In this document: in pieces, positions 26,969 to 39,118 of the stretch
Layout: each line of letters starts with the position of its first letter
Numbering within the stretch: the stretch's first letter is position 1
From: Yponomeuta sedellus
Taxonomy: Eukaryota; Arthropoda; Insecta; Lepidoptera; Yponomeutidae
NCBI GenBank assembly: GCA_934045075.1
Contig: OW203730.1
Location: 6,646,785-6,710,784, forward strand
Direction of reading: 5' to 3'
DNA length: 64,000 nucleotides
Position numbers and translations under genes: made by a program
Notes under the pieces: model-generated
The model's database searches: none
The model's input: the letters and a program-made list of their open reading frames with translations, nothing else
Told to the model about the DNA's origin: nothing

Positions 26969-28289
26969 AAAGCTGCAATCCGGTATACTCACTGATCTAT
27001 TCATCCATACGTTTTCTCCGAAACGGTAAGATTTGGACGAAAATGATGTATGAGAAAGTTGTAGGAAATGTATGAATTACAGCCATCCTATGAAGCCGAT
27101 TTTTGAATTTCGAACGCGTTCCACTACGCGAGGGTGCTAACTCTGTCGTTTACCGACCGATTTGGATGAAATTTTCACCCGGCCTTTTCTTCGACACGCC
27201 ATTTTCGGTTCCGCCGACGGTCGTTCCAAATTCAAAATACCACCGGAGCTATAGCCCTCCGAAAATCGGCCTTTTTTCGACCTCTACGCAAAAAAGTCGG
27301 CAGCCAACTGGGCGCATGCCAGGGACCAGCCGTAAACGGCATCGTGTCGTCAAAGGACCCAGGTATATGAGAAAAATCCGACATTCTGACATTTCAAGAT
27401 GGCGGCTGAGATATTGGCTTTCAAAGGTGTCAAATTTACTATGGAGAATTTCTACAAAAAATTTGTACTGAAAATCATCTTTTTCGTAGAAAATCTTAAT
27501 TTTTTTGTACCATCGATAGAGGCTAAGCGCCAAAATGAGTACTTGGCTGAGAATGGCGTCACCACGCCGAGGTGCTGTGGCATTCCAGTTGGCCATCGAC
27601 CCATTAAAGTTTGAAAATCACCCACTTTAATAGAAAATTTTCACCCAAAATAGTTATTTTCATACAAAAATGCATTTCTTTAGTACCACCGACGGAGGCC
27701 AAAGGCCGAAACTACTACTCGGCTGGGAGCGGCTACTTAGTGCCGAGGTGCTGTGGCATTCCAGTTGGCCATCGACCCATCAAAGTTTGAAAATCACGCA
27801 CTATAATAGAAAAATTTCACCCGAAATAGTTATTTTCATACAAAAATGCATTTCTTTAGTACCACCGACGGAGGCCAAAGGCCGAAACTACTACTCGGCT
27901 GGGAGCGGCTACTTAGTGCCGAGGTGCTGTGGCATTCCAGTTGGCCATCGACTCATTAAAGTTTGAAAATCACGCACTATAATAGAAAAATTTCACCCGA
28001 AATAGTTATTTTCATACAAAAATGCATTTCTTTAGTACCACCGACGGAGGCCAAAGGTCAAAAAAATTGCTCATCTGTGAATGGCATCGTGTCACGTAGA
28101 TATTCAGGTCCCTGAGGAAAATCAAACATTTTGAAGTTTCTAATTGCCGGCCGAGTTATTGACGATTGATCAAGGCCAACTTTGTATGAACATTTTGTAC
28201 TGAAAATCGATTTCCTATAGAAGCCCTCCGCAAGTACTGCCTGCCGCAAATACCTACCGGGTGAACGACCCGAGTCATTATATATATAT
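26969..28289 (+). repeat. Satellite unit U16 (R type, n=2)
   Basis: Length 1321 bp, subrepeats 27566-27917. Confidence 0.94.
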
Positions 28290-29610
28290 AAAGCTGCAAT
28301 CCGGTATACTCACTGATCTATTCATCCATACGTTTTCTCCGAAACGGTAAGATTTGGACGAAAATGATGTATGAGAAAGTTGTAGGAAATGTATGAATTA
28401 CAGCCATCCTATGAAGCCGATTTTTGAATTTCGAACGCGTTCCACTACGCGAGGGTGCTAACTCTGTCGTTTACCGACCGATTTGGATGAAATTTTCACC
28501 CGGCCTTTTCTTCGACACGCCATTTTCGGTTCCGCCGACGGTCGTTCCAAATTCAAAATACCACCGGAGCTATAGCCCTCCGAAAATCGGCCTTTTTTCG
28601 ACCTCTACGCAAAAAAGTCGGCAGCCAACTGGGCGCATGCCAGGGACCAGCCGTAAACGGCATCGTGTCGTCAAAGGACCCAGGTATATGAGAAAAATCC
28701 GACATTCTGACATTTCAAGATGGCGGCTGAGATATTGGCTTTCAAAGGTGTCAAATTTACTATGGAGAATTTCTACAAAAAATTTGTACTGAAAATCATC
28801 TTTTTCGTAGAAAATCTTAATTTTTTTGTACCATCGATAGAGGCTAAGCGCCAAAATGAGTACTTGGCTGAGAATGGCGTCACCACGCCGAGGTGCTGTG
28901 GCATTCCAGTTGGCCATCGACCCATTAAAGTTTGAAAATCACCCACTTTAATAGAAAATTTTCACCCAAAATAGTTATTTTCATACAAAAATGCATTTCT
29001 TTAGTACCACCGACGGAGGCCAAAGGCCGAAACTACTACTCGGCTGGGAGCGGCTACTTAGTGCCGAGGTGCTGTGGCATTCCAGTTGGCCATCGACCCA
29101 TCAAAGTTTGAAAATCACGCACTATAATAGAAAAATTTCACCCGAAATAGTTATTTTCATACAAAAATGCATTTCTTTAGTACCACCGACGGAGGCCAAA
29201 GGCCGAAACTACTACTCGGCTGGGAGCGGCTACTTAGTGCCGAGGTGCTGTGGCATTCCAGTTGGCCATCGACTCATTAAAGTTTGAAAATCACGCACTA
29301 TAATAGAAAAATTTCACCCGAAATAGTTATTTTCATACAAAAATGCATTTCTTTAGTACCACCGACGGAGGCCAAAGGTCAAAAAAATTGCTCATCTGTG
29401 AATGGCATCGTGTCACGTAGATATTCAGGTCCCTGAGGAAAATCAAACATTTTGAAGTTTCTAATTGCCGGCCAAGTTATTGACGATTGATCAAGGCCAA
29501 CTTTGTATGAACATTTTGTACTGAAAATCGATTTCCTATAGAAGCCCTCCGCAAGTACTGCCTGCCGCAAATACCTACCGGGTGAACGACCCGAGTCATT
29601 ATATATATAT
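28290..29610 (+). repeat. Satellite unit U17 (R type, n=2, private substitution)
   Basis: Length 1321 bp, subrepeats 28887-29238. The distal domain has GGCCAAG instead of GGCCGAG, with A at 29474. I see this base in no other unit of the window. Confidence 0.94.
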
Positions 29611-30931
29611 AAAGCTGCAATCCGGTATACTCACTGATCTATTCATCCATACGTTTTCTCCGAAACGGTAAGATTTGGACGAAAATGATGTATGAGAAAG
29701 TTGTAGGAAATGTATGAATTACAGCCATCCTATGAAGCCGATTTTTGAATTTCGAACGCGTTCCACTACGCGAGGGTGCTAACTCTGTCGTTTACCGACC
29801 GATTTGGATGAAATTTTCACCCGGCCTTTTCTTCGACACGCCATTTTCGGTTCCGCCGACGGTCGTTCCAAATTCAAAATACCACCGGAGCTATAGCCCT
29901 CCGAAAATCGGCCTTTTTTCGACCTCTACGCAAAAAAGTCGGCAGCCAACTGGGCGCATGCCAGGGACCAGCCGTAAACGGCATCGTGTCGTCAAAGGAC
30001 CCAGGTATATGAGAAAAATCCGACATTCTGACATTTCAAGATGGCGGCTGAGATATTGGCTTTCAAAGGTGTCAAATTTACTATGGAGAATTTCTACAAA
30101 AAATTTGTACTGAAAATCATCTTTTTCGTAGAAAATCTTAATTTTTTTGTACCATCGATAGAGGCTAAGCGCCAAAATGAGTACTTGGCTGAGAATGGCG
30201 TCACCACGCCGAGGTGCTGTGGCATTCCAGTTGGCCATCGACCCATTAAAGTTTGAAAATCACCCACTTTAATAGAAAATTTTCACCCAAAATAGTTATT
30301 TTCATACAAAAATGCATTTCTTTAGTACCACCGACGGAGGCCAAAGGCCGAAACTACTACTCGGCTGGGAGCGGCTACTTAGTGCCGAGGTGCTGTGGCA
30401 TTCCAGTTGGCCATCGACCCATCAAAGTTTGAAAATCACGCACTATAATAGAAAAATTTCACCCGAAATAGTTATTTTCATACAAAAATGCATTTCTTTA
30501 GTACCACCGACGGAGGCCAAAGGCCGAAACTACTACTCGGCTGGGAGCGGCTACTTAGTGCCGAGGTGCTGTGGCATTCCAGTTGGCCATCGACTCATTA
30601 AAGTTTGAAAATCACGCACTATAATAGAAAAATTTCACCCGAAATAGTTATTTTCATACAAAAATGCATTTCTTTAGTACCACCGACGGAGGCCAAAGGT
30701 CAAAAAAATTGCTCATCTGTGAATGGCATCGTGTCACGTAGATATTCAGGTCCCTGAGGAAAATCAAACATTTTGAAGTTTCTAATTGCCGGCCGAGTTA
30801 TTGACGATTGATCAAGGCCAACTTTGTATGAACATTTTGTACTGAAAATCGATTTCCTATAGAAGCCCTCCGCAAGTACTGCCTGCCGCAAATACCTACC
30901 GGGTGAACGACCCGAGTCATTATATATATAT
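29611..30931 (+). repeat. Satellite unit U18 (R type, n=2)
   Basis: Length 1321 bp, subrepeats 30208-30559. Last unit of the first R block. Confidence 0.94.
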
Positions 30932-32428
30932 AAAGCTGCAATCCGGTATACTCACTGATCTATTCATCCATACGTTTTCTCCGAAACGGTAAGATTTGGA
31001 CGAAAATGATGTATGAGAAAGTTGTAGGAAATGTATGAATTACAGCCATCCTATGAAGCCGATTTTTGAATTTCGAACGCGTTCCACTACGCGAGGGTGC
31101 TAACTCTGTCGTTTACCGACCGATTTGGATGAAATTTTCACCCGGCCTTTTCTTCGACACGCCATTTTCGGTTCCGCCGACGGTCGTTCCAAATTCAAAA
31201 TACCACCGGAGCTATAGCCCTCCGAAAATCGGCCTTTTTTCGACCTCTACGCAAAAAAGTCGGCAGCCAACTGGGCGCATGCCAGGGACCAGCCGTAAAC
31301 GGCATCGTGTCGTCAAAGGACCCAGGTATATGAGAAAAATCCGACATTCTGACATTTCAAGATGGCGGCTGAGATATTGGCTTTCAAAGGTGTCAAATTT
31401 ACTATGGAGAATTTCTACAAAAAATTTGTACTGAAAATCATCTTTTTCGTAGAAAATCTTAATTTTTTTGTACCATCGATAGAGGCTAAGCGCCAAAATG
31501 AGTACTTGGCTGAGAATGGCGTCACCACGCCGAGGTGCTGTGGCATTCCAGTTGGCCATCGACCCATTAAAGTTTGAAAATCACCCACTTTAATAGAAAA
31601 ATTTCACCCGAAATAGTTATTTTCATACAAAAATGCATTTCTTTAGTACCACCGTTGGAGGCCAAAGGCCAAAACTACTACTCGGCTGGGAGCGGCTACT
31701 TAGTGCCGAGGTGCTGTGGCATTCCAGTTGGCCATCGACTCATTAAAGTTTGAAAATCACGCACTATAATAGAAAAATTTCACCCGAAATAGTTATTTTC
31801 ATACAAAAATGCATTTCTTTAGTACCACCGACGGAGGCCAAAGGCCGAAACTACTACTCGGCTGGGAGCGGCTACTTAGTGCCGAGGTGCTGTGGCATTC
31901 CAGTTGGCCATCGACCCATTAAAGTTTGAAAATCACCCACTTTAATAGAAAAATTTCACCCGAAATAGTTATTTTCATACAAAAATGCATTTCTTTAGTA
32001 CCACCGTTGGAGGCCAAAGGCCAAAACTACTACTCGGCTGGGAGCGGCTACTTAGTGCCGAGGTGCTGTGGCATTCCAGTTGGCCATCGACTCATTAAAG
32101 TTTGAAAATCACGCACTATAATAGAAAAATTTCACCCGAAATAGTTATTTTCATACAAAAATGCATTTCTTTAGTACCACCGACGGAGGCCAAAGGTCAA
32201 AAAAATTGCTCATCTGTGAATGGCATCGTGTCACGTAGATATTCAGGTCCCTGAGAAAAATCAAACATTTTGAAGTTTCTAATTGCCGGCCGAGTTATTG
32301 ACGATTGATCAAGGCCAACTTTGTATGAACATTTTGTACTGAAAATCGATTTCCTATAGAAGCCCTCCGCAAGTACTGCCTGCCGCAAATACCTACCGGG
32401 TGAACGACCCGAGTCATTATATATATAT
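30932..32428 (+). repeat. Satellite unit U19 (R head, Q-like subrepeats, n=3)
   Basis: Length 1497 bp, subrepeats 31529-32056. The R head is joined to three Q-like subrepeats (GTTGGAGG forms at both ends of the run) and a distal domain with TGAGAAAAATC rather than the R form. It is a third R/Q chimera, shorter than U1 and U4. Confidence 0.93.
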
Positions 32429-33938
32429 AAAGCTACAATGCGATATACTCACTGATCTAACATCCATACGTTTTCTCGGAAATGGCAAGAGTTGGACGAA
32501 AATGATGTATGACAAAGTTGTAGGGAATGTACGATATACGGCCATCCTATGGAGCCGATTTTTGAATTTCGAACGCGTTCCACTACGCGAGGGTGCTAAC
32601 TCTGTCGTTTACCGACCGATTTGGATGAAATTTTCACCCGGCCTTTTCTTCGACACGCCATTTTCGGTTCCGCCGACGGTCGTTCCAAATTCAAAATACC
32701 ACCGGAGCTATAGCCCTCCGAAAATCGGCCTTTTTTCGACCTCTACGCAAAAAAGTCGGCAGCCAACTGGGCGCATGCCAGGGACCAGCGGTAAACGGCA
32801 TCGTGTCGTCAAAGGACCCAGGTATATGAGAAAAATCCGACATTCTGACATTTCAAGATGGCGGCCGAGATATTGGCTTTCAAAGGTGTCAAATTTACTA
32901 TGGAGAATTTCTACAAAAAATTTGTACTGAAAATCATCTTTTTCGTAGAAAATCGTAATTTTTTTGTACTATCGATGGAGGCTAAGCGCCGAAATGAGTA
33001 CTTGGCTGGGAATGGCGTCACCACGCCGAGGTACTGTAGCATTCCAGTTGGCCATCGACCCATTAAAGTTTGAAAATCACCCACTTTAATAGAAAATTTT
33101 CACCCGAAATAGGATTTTTCATACAAAAATGCATTTCTTTAGTACCACCGACGGAGGCCAAAGGCCGAAACTACTACTCGGCTGGGAGCGGCTACTTAGT
33201 GCCGAGGTGCTGTGGCATTCCAGTTGGCCATCGACTCATCAGAGTTTGAAAATCACCCACTTTAATAGAAAATTTTCACCCGAAATAGGATTTTTCATAC
33301 AAAAATGCATTTCTTTAGTACCACCGACGGAGGCCAAAGGCCGAAACTACTACTCGGCTGGGAGCGGCTACTTAGTGCCGAGGTGCTGTGGCATTCCAGT
33401 TGGCCATCGACTCATCAAAGTTTGAAAATCACCCACTTTAATAGAAAATTTTCACCCGAAATAGGATTTTTCATACAAAAATGCATTTCTTTAGTACCAC
33501 CGACGGAGGCCAAAGGCCGAAACTACTACTCGGCTGGGAGCGGCTACTTAGTGCCGAGGTGCTGTGGCATTCCAGTTGGCCATCGACTCATCAAAGTTTG
33601 AAAATCACCCACTTTAATAGAAAATTTTCACCCGAAATAGGATTTTTCATACAAAAATGCATTTCTTTAGTACCACCGACGGAGGCCAAAGGCCAAAAAA
33701 ATTGCTCATCTGTGAATGGCATCGTGTCACGTAGATATTCAGGTCCCTGAGAAAAATCAAACATTTTGAAATTTCTAATTGCCGGCCGAGTTATTGACGA
33801 TTGATCAAGGCCAACTTTGTATGAACATTTTGTACTGAAAATCGATTTCCTCATAGAAGCCCTCCGCAAGTACTGCCTGCCGCAAATACCTACCGGGTGA
33901 ACGACCCGAGTCATTATTATTATTTATTATATATATAT
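32429..33938 (+). repeat. Satellite unit U20 (divergent, S-related, n=3)
   Basis: Length 1510 bp, subrepeats 33025-33552. It carries S-lineage bases (ATGTATGACAAAG, GATGGCGGCCGAG, AAAATCGTAATT, GGCTGGGAATGG) more than 13 kb left of the S block. Private changes include CCAGCGGTAAAC in the core, TACTATCGATGG, and CCTCATAGAAG in the distal domain. The three subrepeats and the partial copy form a uniform AAAATTTTCACCCGAAATAGGATTTTTC group. It ends with a 25-bp AT tract before variant C. Confidence 0.92.
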
Positions 33939-34444
33939 AAAGCTACAATCCGGTATACTCACTGATCTATTCATCCATACGTTTTCTCGGAAACGGTAAG
34001 ATTTGGACGAAAATGATGTATGAGAAAGTTGTAGGAAATGTATGAATTACAGCCATCCTATGAAGCCGATTTTTGAATTTCGAACGCGTTCCACTACGCG
34101 AAGGTGCTAACTCTGTAGTTTACCGGCCGATTTGGATGAAATTTTGATAGAATGGTGATATAGTGATCCGATTGAAAAAAAAAATTTTGGTTATTCGAAA
34201 TTCAAAATGGCGGCGCAGATATAGCCGACCGAAAAATCGACCTTTGCGCAAAAAAGTCGGCAGCCAACTGGGCATATGCTGGAGATATGCCGTAAACGGC
34301 ATCGCGTTGCCAAAGGACCCAGGTATATGAGAAAAATCCGACATCTTGGAATTTCAAGATGGCGGCCGAGATATTGATGATTGAAAATGACAAATTTTTG
34401 TATGGAGATTTAGTACCAAAATTGACTTTTCAACAGAGAAATGG

Positions 34445-35022
34445 GACAAACTTGCGAGGCCGGATGCCGAGCTCCGCGAAGCGGGCACAAAAAGTTCTGC
34501 CGCGGCGAGGCCGAAGGCCGAGCTCCGTTTAGGCCGAGGCCGAAGGCCGAGACGATTCAGGTTACAGCGCACAAGTACCAGCGCAAAAGCAAAAAGGGAC
34601 AAACTTGCGAGGCCGGAGGCCGAGCTCCGCGGAGCGGGCACGGAAAACTCCGCCGCGGCGAGGCCGAAGGCCGAGCTCCGTTTAGGTCGAGGCCGAAGGC
34701 CGAGACCATTCAGGTTACGGCGCACAAATACCAGCGCAAAAGCAAAATGGGACAAACTTGCGAGGCCGGAGGCCGAGCTCCGCGAAGCGGGCACGAGGAA
34801 CCCCGCCGCGGCGAGGCCGAAGGCCGAGCTCCGTCCAGGCCGAGGCCGAAGGCCGAGACCGTTCAATTTACGGTGCATAAGTACCAGCGTAAGAGCAAAG
34901 AGGGACAAACTTGCGAGGCCGGAGGCCGAGCTCCGCGGAGCGGGCACGAGGAACCCCGCCGTGGCGAGGCCGAAGGCCGAGCTCCGTCCAGGCCGAGGCC
35001 GAAGGCCGAGACCATACATGTT
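34445..35022 (+). repeat. 153-bp GC-rich minisatellite in variant C (about 3.8 copies)
   Basis: Copies begin at 34445, 34598, 34751 and 34904, exactly 153 bp apart. Their substitutions are not the same as in A (for example GGCCGGATGCCGAG in the first copy), so A and C diverged after the copy number was set or converged on the same number. Confidence 0.9.
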
Positions 35023-35109
35023 CTCGTGCAACAATTCACTACAATAAGTGTCTAGCGAGGCCCTAGGCCGAGCGCCGCGGAGAGCGGAGCTCGGAGCGGC
35101 TGGGGGTTG

Positions 35110-35144
35110 GCGCGCGTAAGCGCGCAGGGGGCTCGCCCCCTAGT
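35110..35144 (+). mobile_element. Helitron-like 3' terminus of variant C
   Basis: Double hairpin as in A and B: GCGCGC stem 35110-35125, GGGGG/CCCCC stem 35127-35140, CTAG 35140-35143, followed by T and the AT tract of U21. Confidence 0.4.
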
Positions 35145-35155
35145 TATATATATAT

Positions 35156-36476
35156 AAAGCTGCAATCCGGTATACTCACTGATCTATTCATCCATACGTT
35201 TTCTCCGAAACGGTAAGATTTGGACGAAAATGATGTATGAGAAAGTTGTAGGAAATGTATGAATTACAGCCATCCTATGAAGCCGATTTTTGAATTTCGA
35301 ACGCGTTCCACTACGCGAGGGTGCTAACTCTGTCGTTTACCGACCGATTTGGATGAAATTTTCACCCGGCCTTTTCTTCGACACGCCATTTTCGGTTCCG
35401 CCGACGGTCGTTCCAAATTCAAAATACCACCGGAGCTATAGCCCTCCGAAAATCGGCCTTTTTTCGACCTCTACGCAAAAAAGTCGGCAGCCAACTGGGC
35501 GCATGCCAGGGACCAGCCGTAAACGGCATCGTGTCGTCAAAGGACCCAGGTATATGAGAAAAATCCGACATTCTGACATTTCAAGATGGCGGCTGAGATA
35601 TTGGCTTTCAAAGGTGTCAAATTTACTATGGAGAATTTCTACAAAAAATTTGTACTGAAAATCATCTTTTTCGTAGAAAATCTTAATTTTTTTGTACCAT
35701 CGATAGAGGCTAAGCGCCAAAATGAGTACTTGGCTGAGAATGGCGTCACCACGCCGAGGTGCTGTGGCATTCCAGTTGGCCATCGACCCATTAAAGTTTG
35801 AAAATCACCCACTTTAATAGAAAATTTTCACCCAAAATAGTTATTTTCATACAAAAATGCATTTCTTTAGTACCACCGACGGAGGCCAAAGGCCGAAACT
35901 ACTACTCGGCTGGGAGCGGCTACTTAGTGCCGAGGTGCTGTGGCATTCCAGTTGGCCATCGACCCATCAAAGTTTGAAAATCACGCACTATAATAGAAAA
36001 ATTTCACCCGAAATAGTTATTTTCATACAAAAATGCATTTCTTTAGTACCACCGACGGAGGCCAAAGGCCGAAACTACTACTCGGCTGGGAGCGGCTACT
36101 TAGTGCCGAGGTGCTGTGGCATTCCAGTTGGCCATCGACTCATTAAAGTTTGAAAATCACGCACTATAATAGAAAAATTTCACCCGAAATAGTTATTTTC
36201 ATACAAAAATGCATTTCTTTAGTACCACCGACGGAGGCCAAAGGTCAAAAAAATTGCTCATCTGTGAATGGCATCGTGTCACGTAGATATTCAGGTCCCT
36301 GAGGAAAATCAAACATTTTGAAGTTTCTAATTGCCGGCCGAGTTATTGACGATTGATCAAGGCCAACTTTGTATGAACATTTTGTACTGAAAATCGATTT
36401 CCTATAGAAGCCCTCCGCAAGTACTGCCTGCCGCAAATACCTACCGGGTGAACGACCCGAGTCATTATATATATAT
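35156..36476 (+). repeat. Satellite unit U21 (R type, n=2)
   Basis: Length 1321 bp, subrepeats 35753-36104. First unit of the second R block, directly after the CTAG end of variant C. Confidence 0.94.
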
Positions 36477-37797
36477 AAAGCTGCAATCCGGTATACTCAC
36501 TGATCTATTCATCCATACGTTTTCTCCGAAACGGTAAGATTTGGACGAAAATGATGTATGAGAAAGTTGTAGGAAATGTATGAATTACAGCCATCCTATG
36601 AAGCCGATTTTTTAATTTCGAACGCGTTCCACTACGCGAGGGTGCTAACTCTGTCGTTTACCGACCGATTTGGATGAAATTTTCACCCGGCCTTTTCTTC
36701 GACACGCCATTTTCGGTTCCGCCGACGGTCGTTCCAAATTCAAAATACCACCGGAGCTATAGCCCTCCGAAAATCGGCCTTTTTTCGACCTCTACGCAAA
36801 AAAGTCGGCAGCCAACTGGGCGCATGCCAGGGACCAGCCGTAAACGGCATCGTGTCGTCAAAGGACCCAGGTATATGAGAAAAATCCGACATTCTGACAT
36901 TTCAAGATGGCGGCTGAGATATTGGCTTTCAAAGGTGTCAAATTTACTATGGAGAATTTCTACAAAAAATTTGTACTGAAAATCATCTTTTTCGTAGAAA
37001 ATCTTAATTTTTTTGTACCATCGATAGAGGCTAAGCGCCAAAATGAGTACTTGGCTGAGAATGGCGTCACCACGCCGAGGTGCTGTGGCATTCCAGTTGG
37101 CCATCGACCCATTAAAGTTTGAAAATCACCCACTTTAATAGAAAATTTTCACCCAAAATAGTTATTTTCATACAAAAATGCATTTCTTTAGTACCACCGA
37201 CGGAGGCCAAAGGCCGAAACTACTACTCGGCTGGGAGCGGCTACTTAGTGCCGAGGTGCTGTGGCATTCCAGTTGGCCATCGACCCATCAAAGTTTGAAA
37301 ATCACGCACTATAATAGAAAAATTTCACCCGAAATAGTTATTTTCATACAAAAATGCATTTCTTTAGTACCACCGACGGAGGCCAAAGGCCGAAACTACT
37401 ACTCGGCTGGGAGCGGCTACTTAGTGCCGAGGTGCTGTGGCATTCCAGTTGGCCATCGACTCATTAAAGTTTGAAAATCACGCACTATAATAGAAAAATT
37501 TCACCCGAAATAGTTATTTTCATACAAAAATGCATTTCTTTAGTACCACCGACGGAGGCCAAAGGTCAAAAAAATTGCTCATCTGTGAATGGCATCGTGT
37601 CACGTAGATATTCAGGTCCCTGAGGAAAATCAAACATTTTGAAGTTTCTAATTGCCGGCCGAGTTATTGACGATTGATCAAGGCCAACTTTGTATGAACA
37701 TTTTGTACTGAAAATCGATTTCCTATAGAAGCCCTCCGCAAGTACTGCCTGCCGCAAATACCTACCGGGTGAACGACCCGAGTCATTATATATATAT
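36477..37797 (+). repeat. Satellite unit U22 (R type, n=2, private substitution)
   Basis: Length 1321 bp, subrepeats 37074-37425. Carries T at 36613 (TTTTTTAATTTCG) where other units have G (TTTTTGAATTTCG). Confidence 0.94.
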
Positions 37798-39118
37798 AAA
37801 GCTGCAATCCGGTATACTCACTGATCTATTCATCCATACGTTTTCTCCGAAACGGTAAGATTTGGACGAAAATGATGTATGAGAAAGTTGTAGGAAATGT
37901 ATGAATTACAGCCATCCTATGAAGCCGATTTTTGAATTTCGAACGCGTTCCACTACGCGAGGGTGCTAACTCTGTCGTTTACCGACCGATTTGGATGAAA
38001 TTTTCACCCGGCCTTTTCTTCGACACGCCATTTTCGGTTCCGCCGACGGTCGTTCCAAATTCAAAATACCACCGGAGCTATAGCCCTCCGAAAATCGGCC
38101 TTTTTTCGACCTCTACGCAAAAAAGTCGGCAGCCAACTGGGCGCATGCCAGGGACCAGCCGTAAACGGCATCGTGTCGTCAAAGGACCCAGGTATATGAG
38201 AAAAATCCGACATTCTGACATTTCAAGATGGCGGCTGAGATATTGGCTTTCAAAGGTGTCAAATTTACTATGGAGAATTTCTACAAAAAATTTGTACTGA
38301 AAATCATCTTTTTCGTAGAAAATCTTAATTTTTTTGTACCATCGATAGAGGCTAAGCGCCAAAATGAGTACTTGGCTGAGAATGGCGTCACCACGCCGAG
38401 GTGCTGTGGCATTCCAGTTGGCCATCGACCCATTAAAGTTTGAAAATCACCCACTTTAATAGAAAATTTTCACCCAAAATAGTTATTTTCATACAAAAAT
38501 GCATTTCTTTAGTACCACCGACGGAGGCCAAAGGCCGAAACTACTACTCGGCTGGGAGCGGCTACTTAGTGCCGAGGTGCTGTGGCATTCCAGTTGGCCA
38601 TCGACCCATCAAAGTTTGAAAATCACGCACTATAATAGAAAAATTTCACCCGAAATAGTTATTTTCATACAAAAATGCATTTCTTTAGTACCACCGACGG
38701 AGGCCAAAGGCCGAAACTACTACTCGGCTGGGAGCGGCTACTTAGTGCCGAGGTGCTGTGGCATTCCAGTTGGCCATCGACTCATTAAAGTTTGAAAATC
38801 ACGCACTATAATAGAAAAATTTCACCCGAAATAGTTATTTTCATACAAAAATGCATTTCTTTAGTACCACCGACGGAGGCCAAAGGTCAAAAAAATTGCT
38901 CATCTGTGAATGGCATCGTGTCACGTAGATATTCAGGTCCCTGAGGAAAATCAAACATTTTGAAGTTTCTAATTGCCGGCCGAGTTATTGACGATTGATC
39001 AAGGCCAACTTTGTATGAACATTTTGTACTGAAAATCGATTTCCTATAGAAGCCCTCCGCAAGTACTGCCTGCCGCAAATACCTACCGGGTGAACGACCC
39101 GAGTCATTATATATATAT
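37798..39118 (+). repeat. Satellite unit U23 (R type, n=2)
   Basis: Length 1321 bp, subrepeats 38395-38746. Confidence 0.94.

Larger units (their letters stand above)
33939..35155 (+). repeat. GC-rich variant unit C
   Basis: Length 1217 bp, same architecture as A. Both ATGGCGGC motifs are intact (34203-34214 and 34355-34366). It separates the disturbed U19-U20 zone from the second R block. Confidence 0.9.

Noticed and set aside
33129..33750. A 98-residue frame repeated across subrepeats (starting ATGCATTTC)
   Set aside because: It reads from one 176-bp subrepeat into the next. Since 176 is not divisible by three, it falls out of frame and stops. It is an artefact of the repeat.
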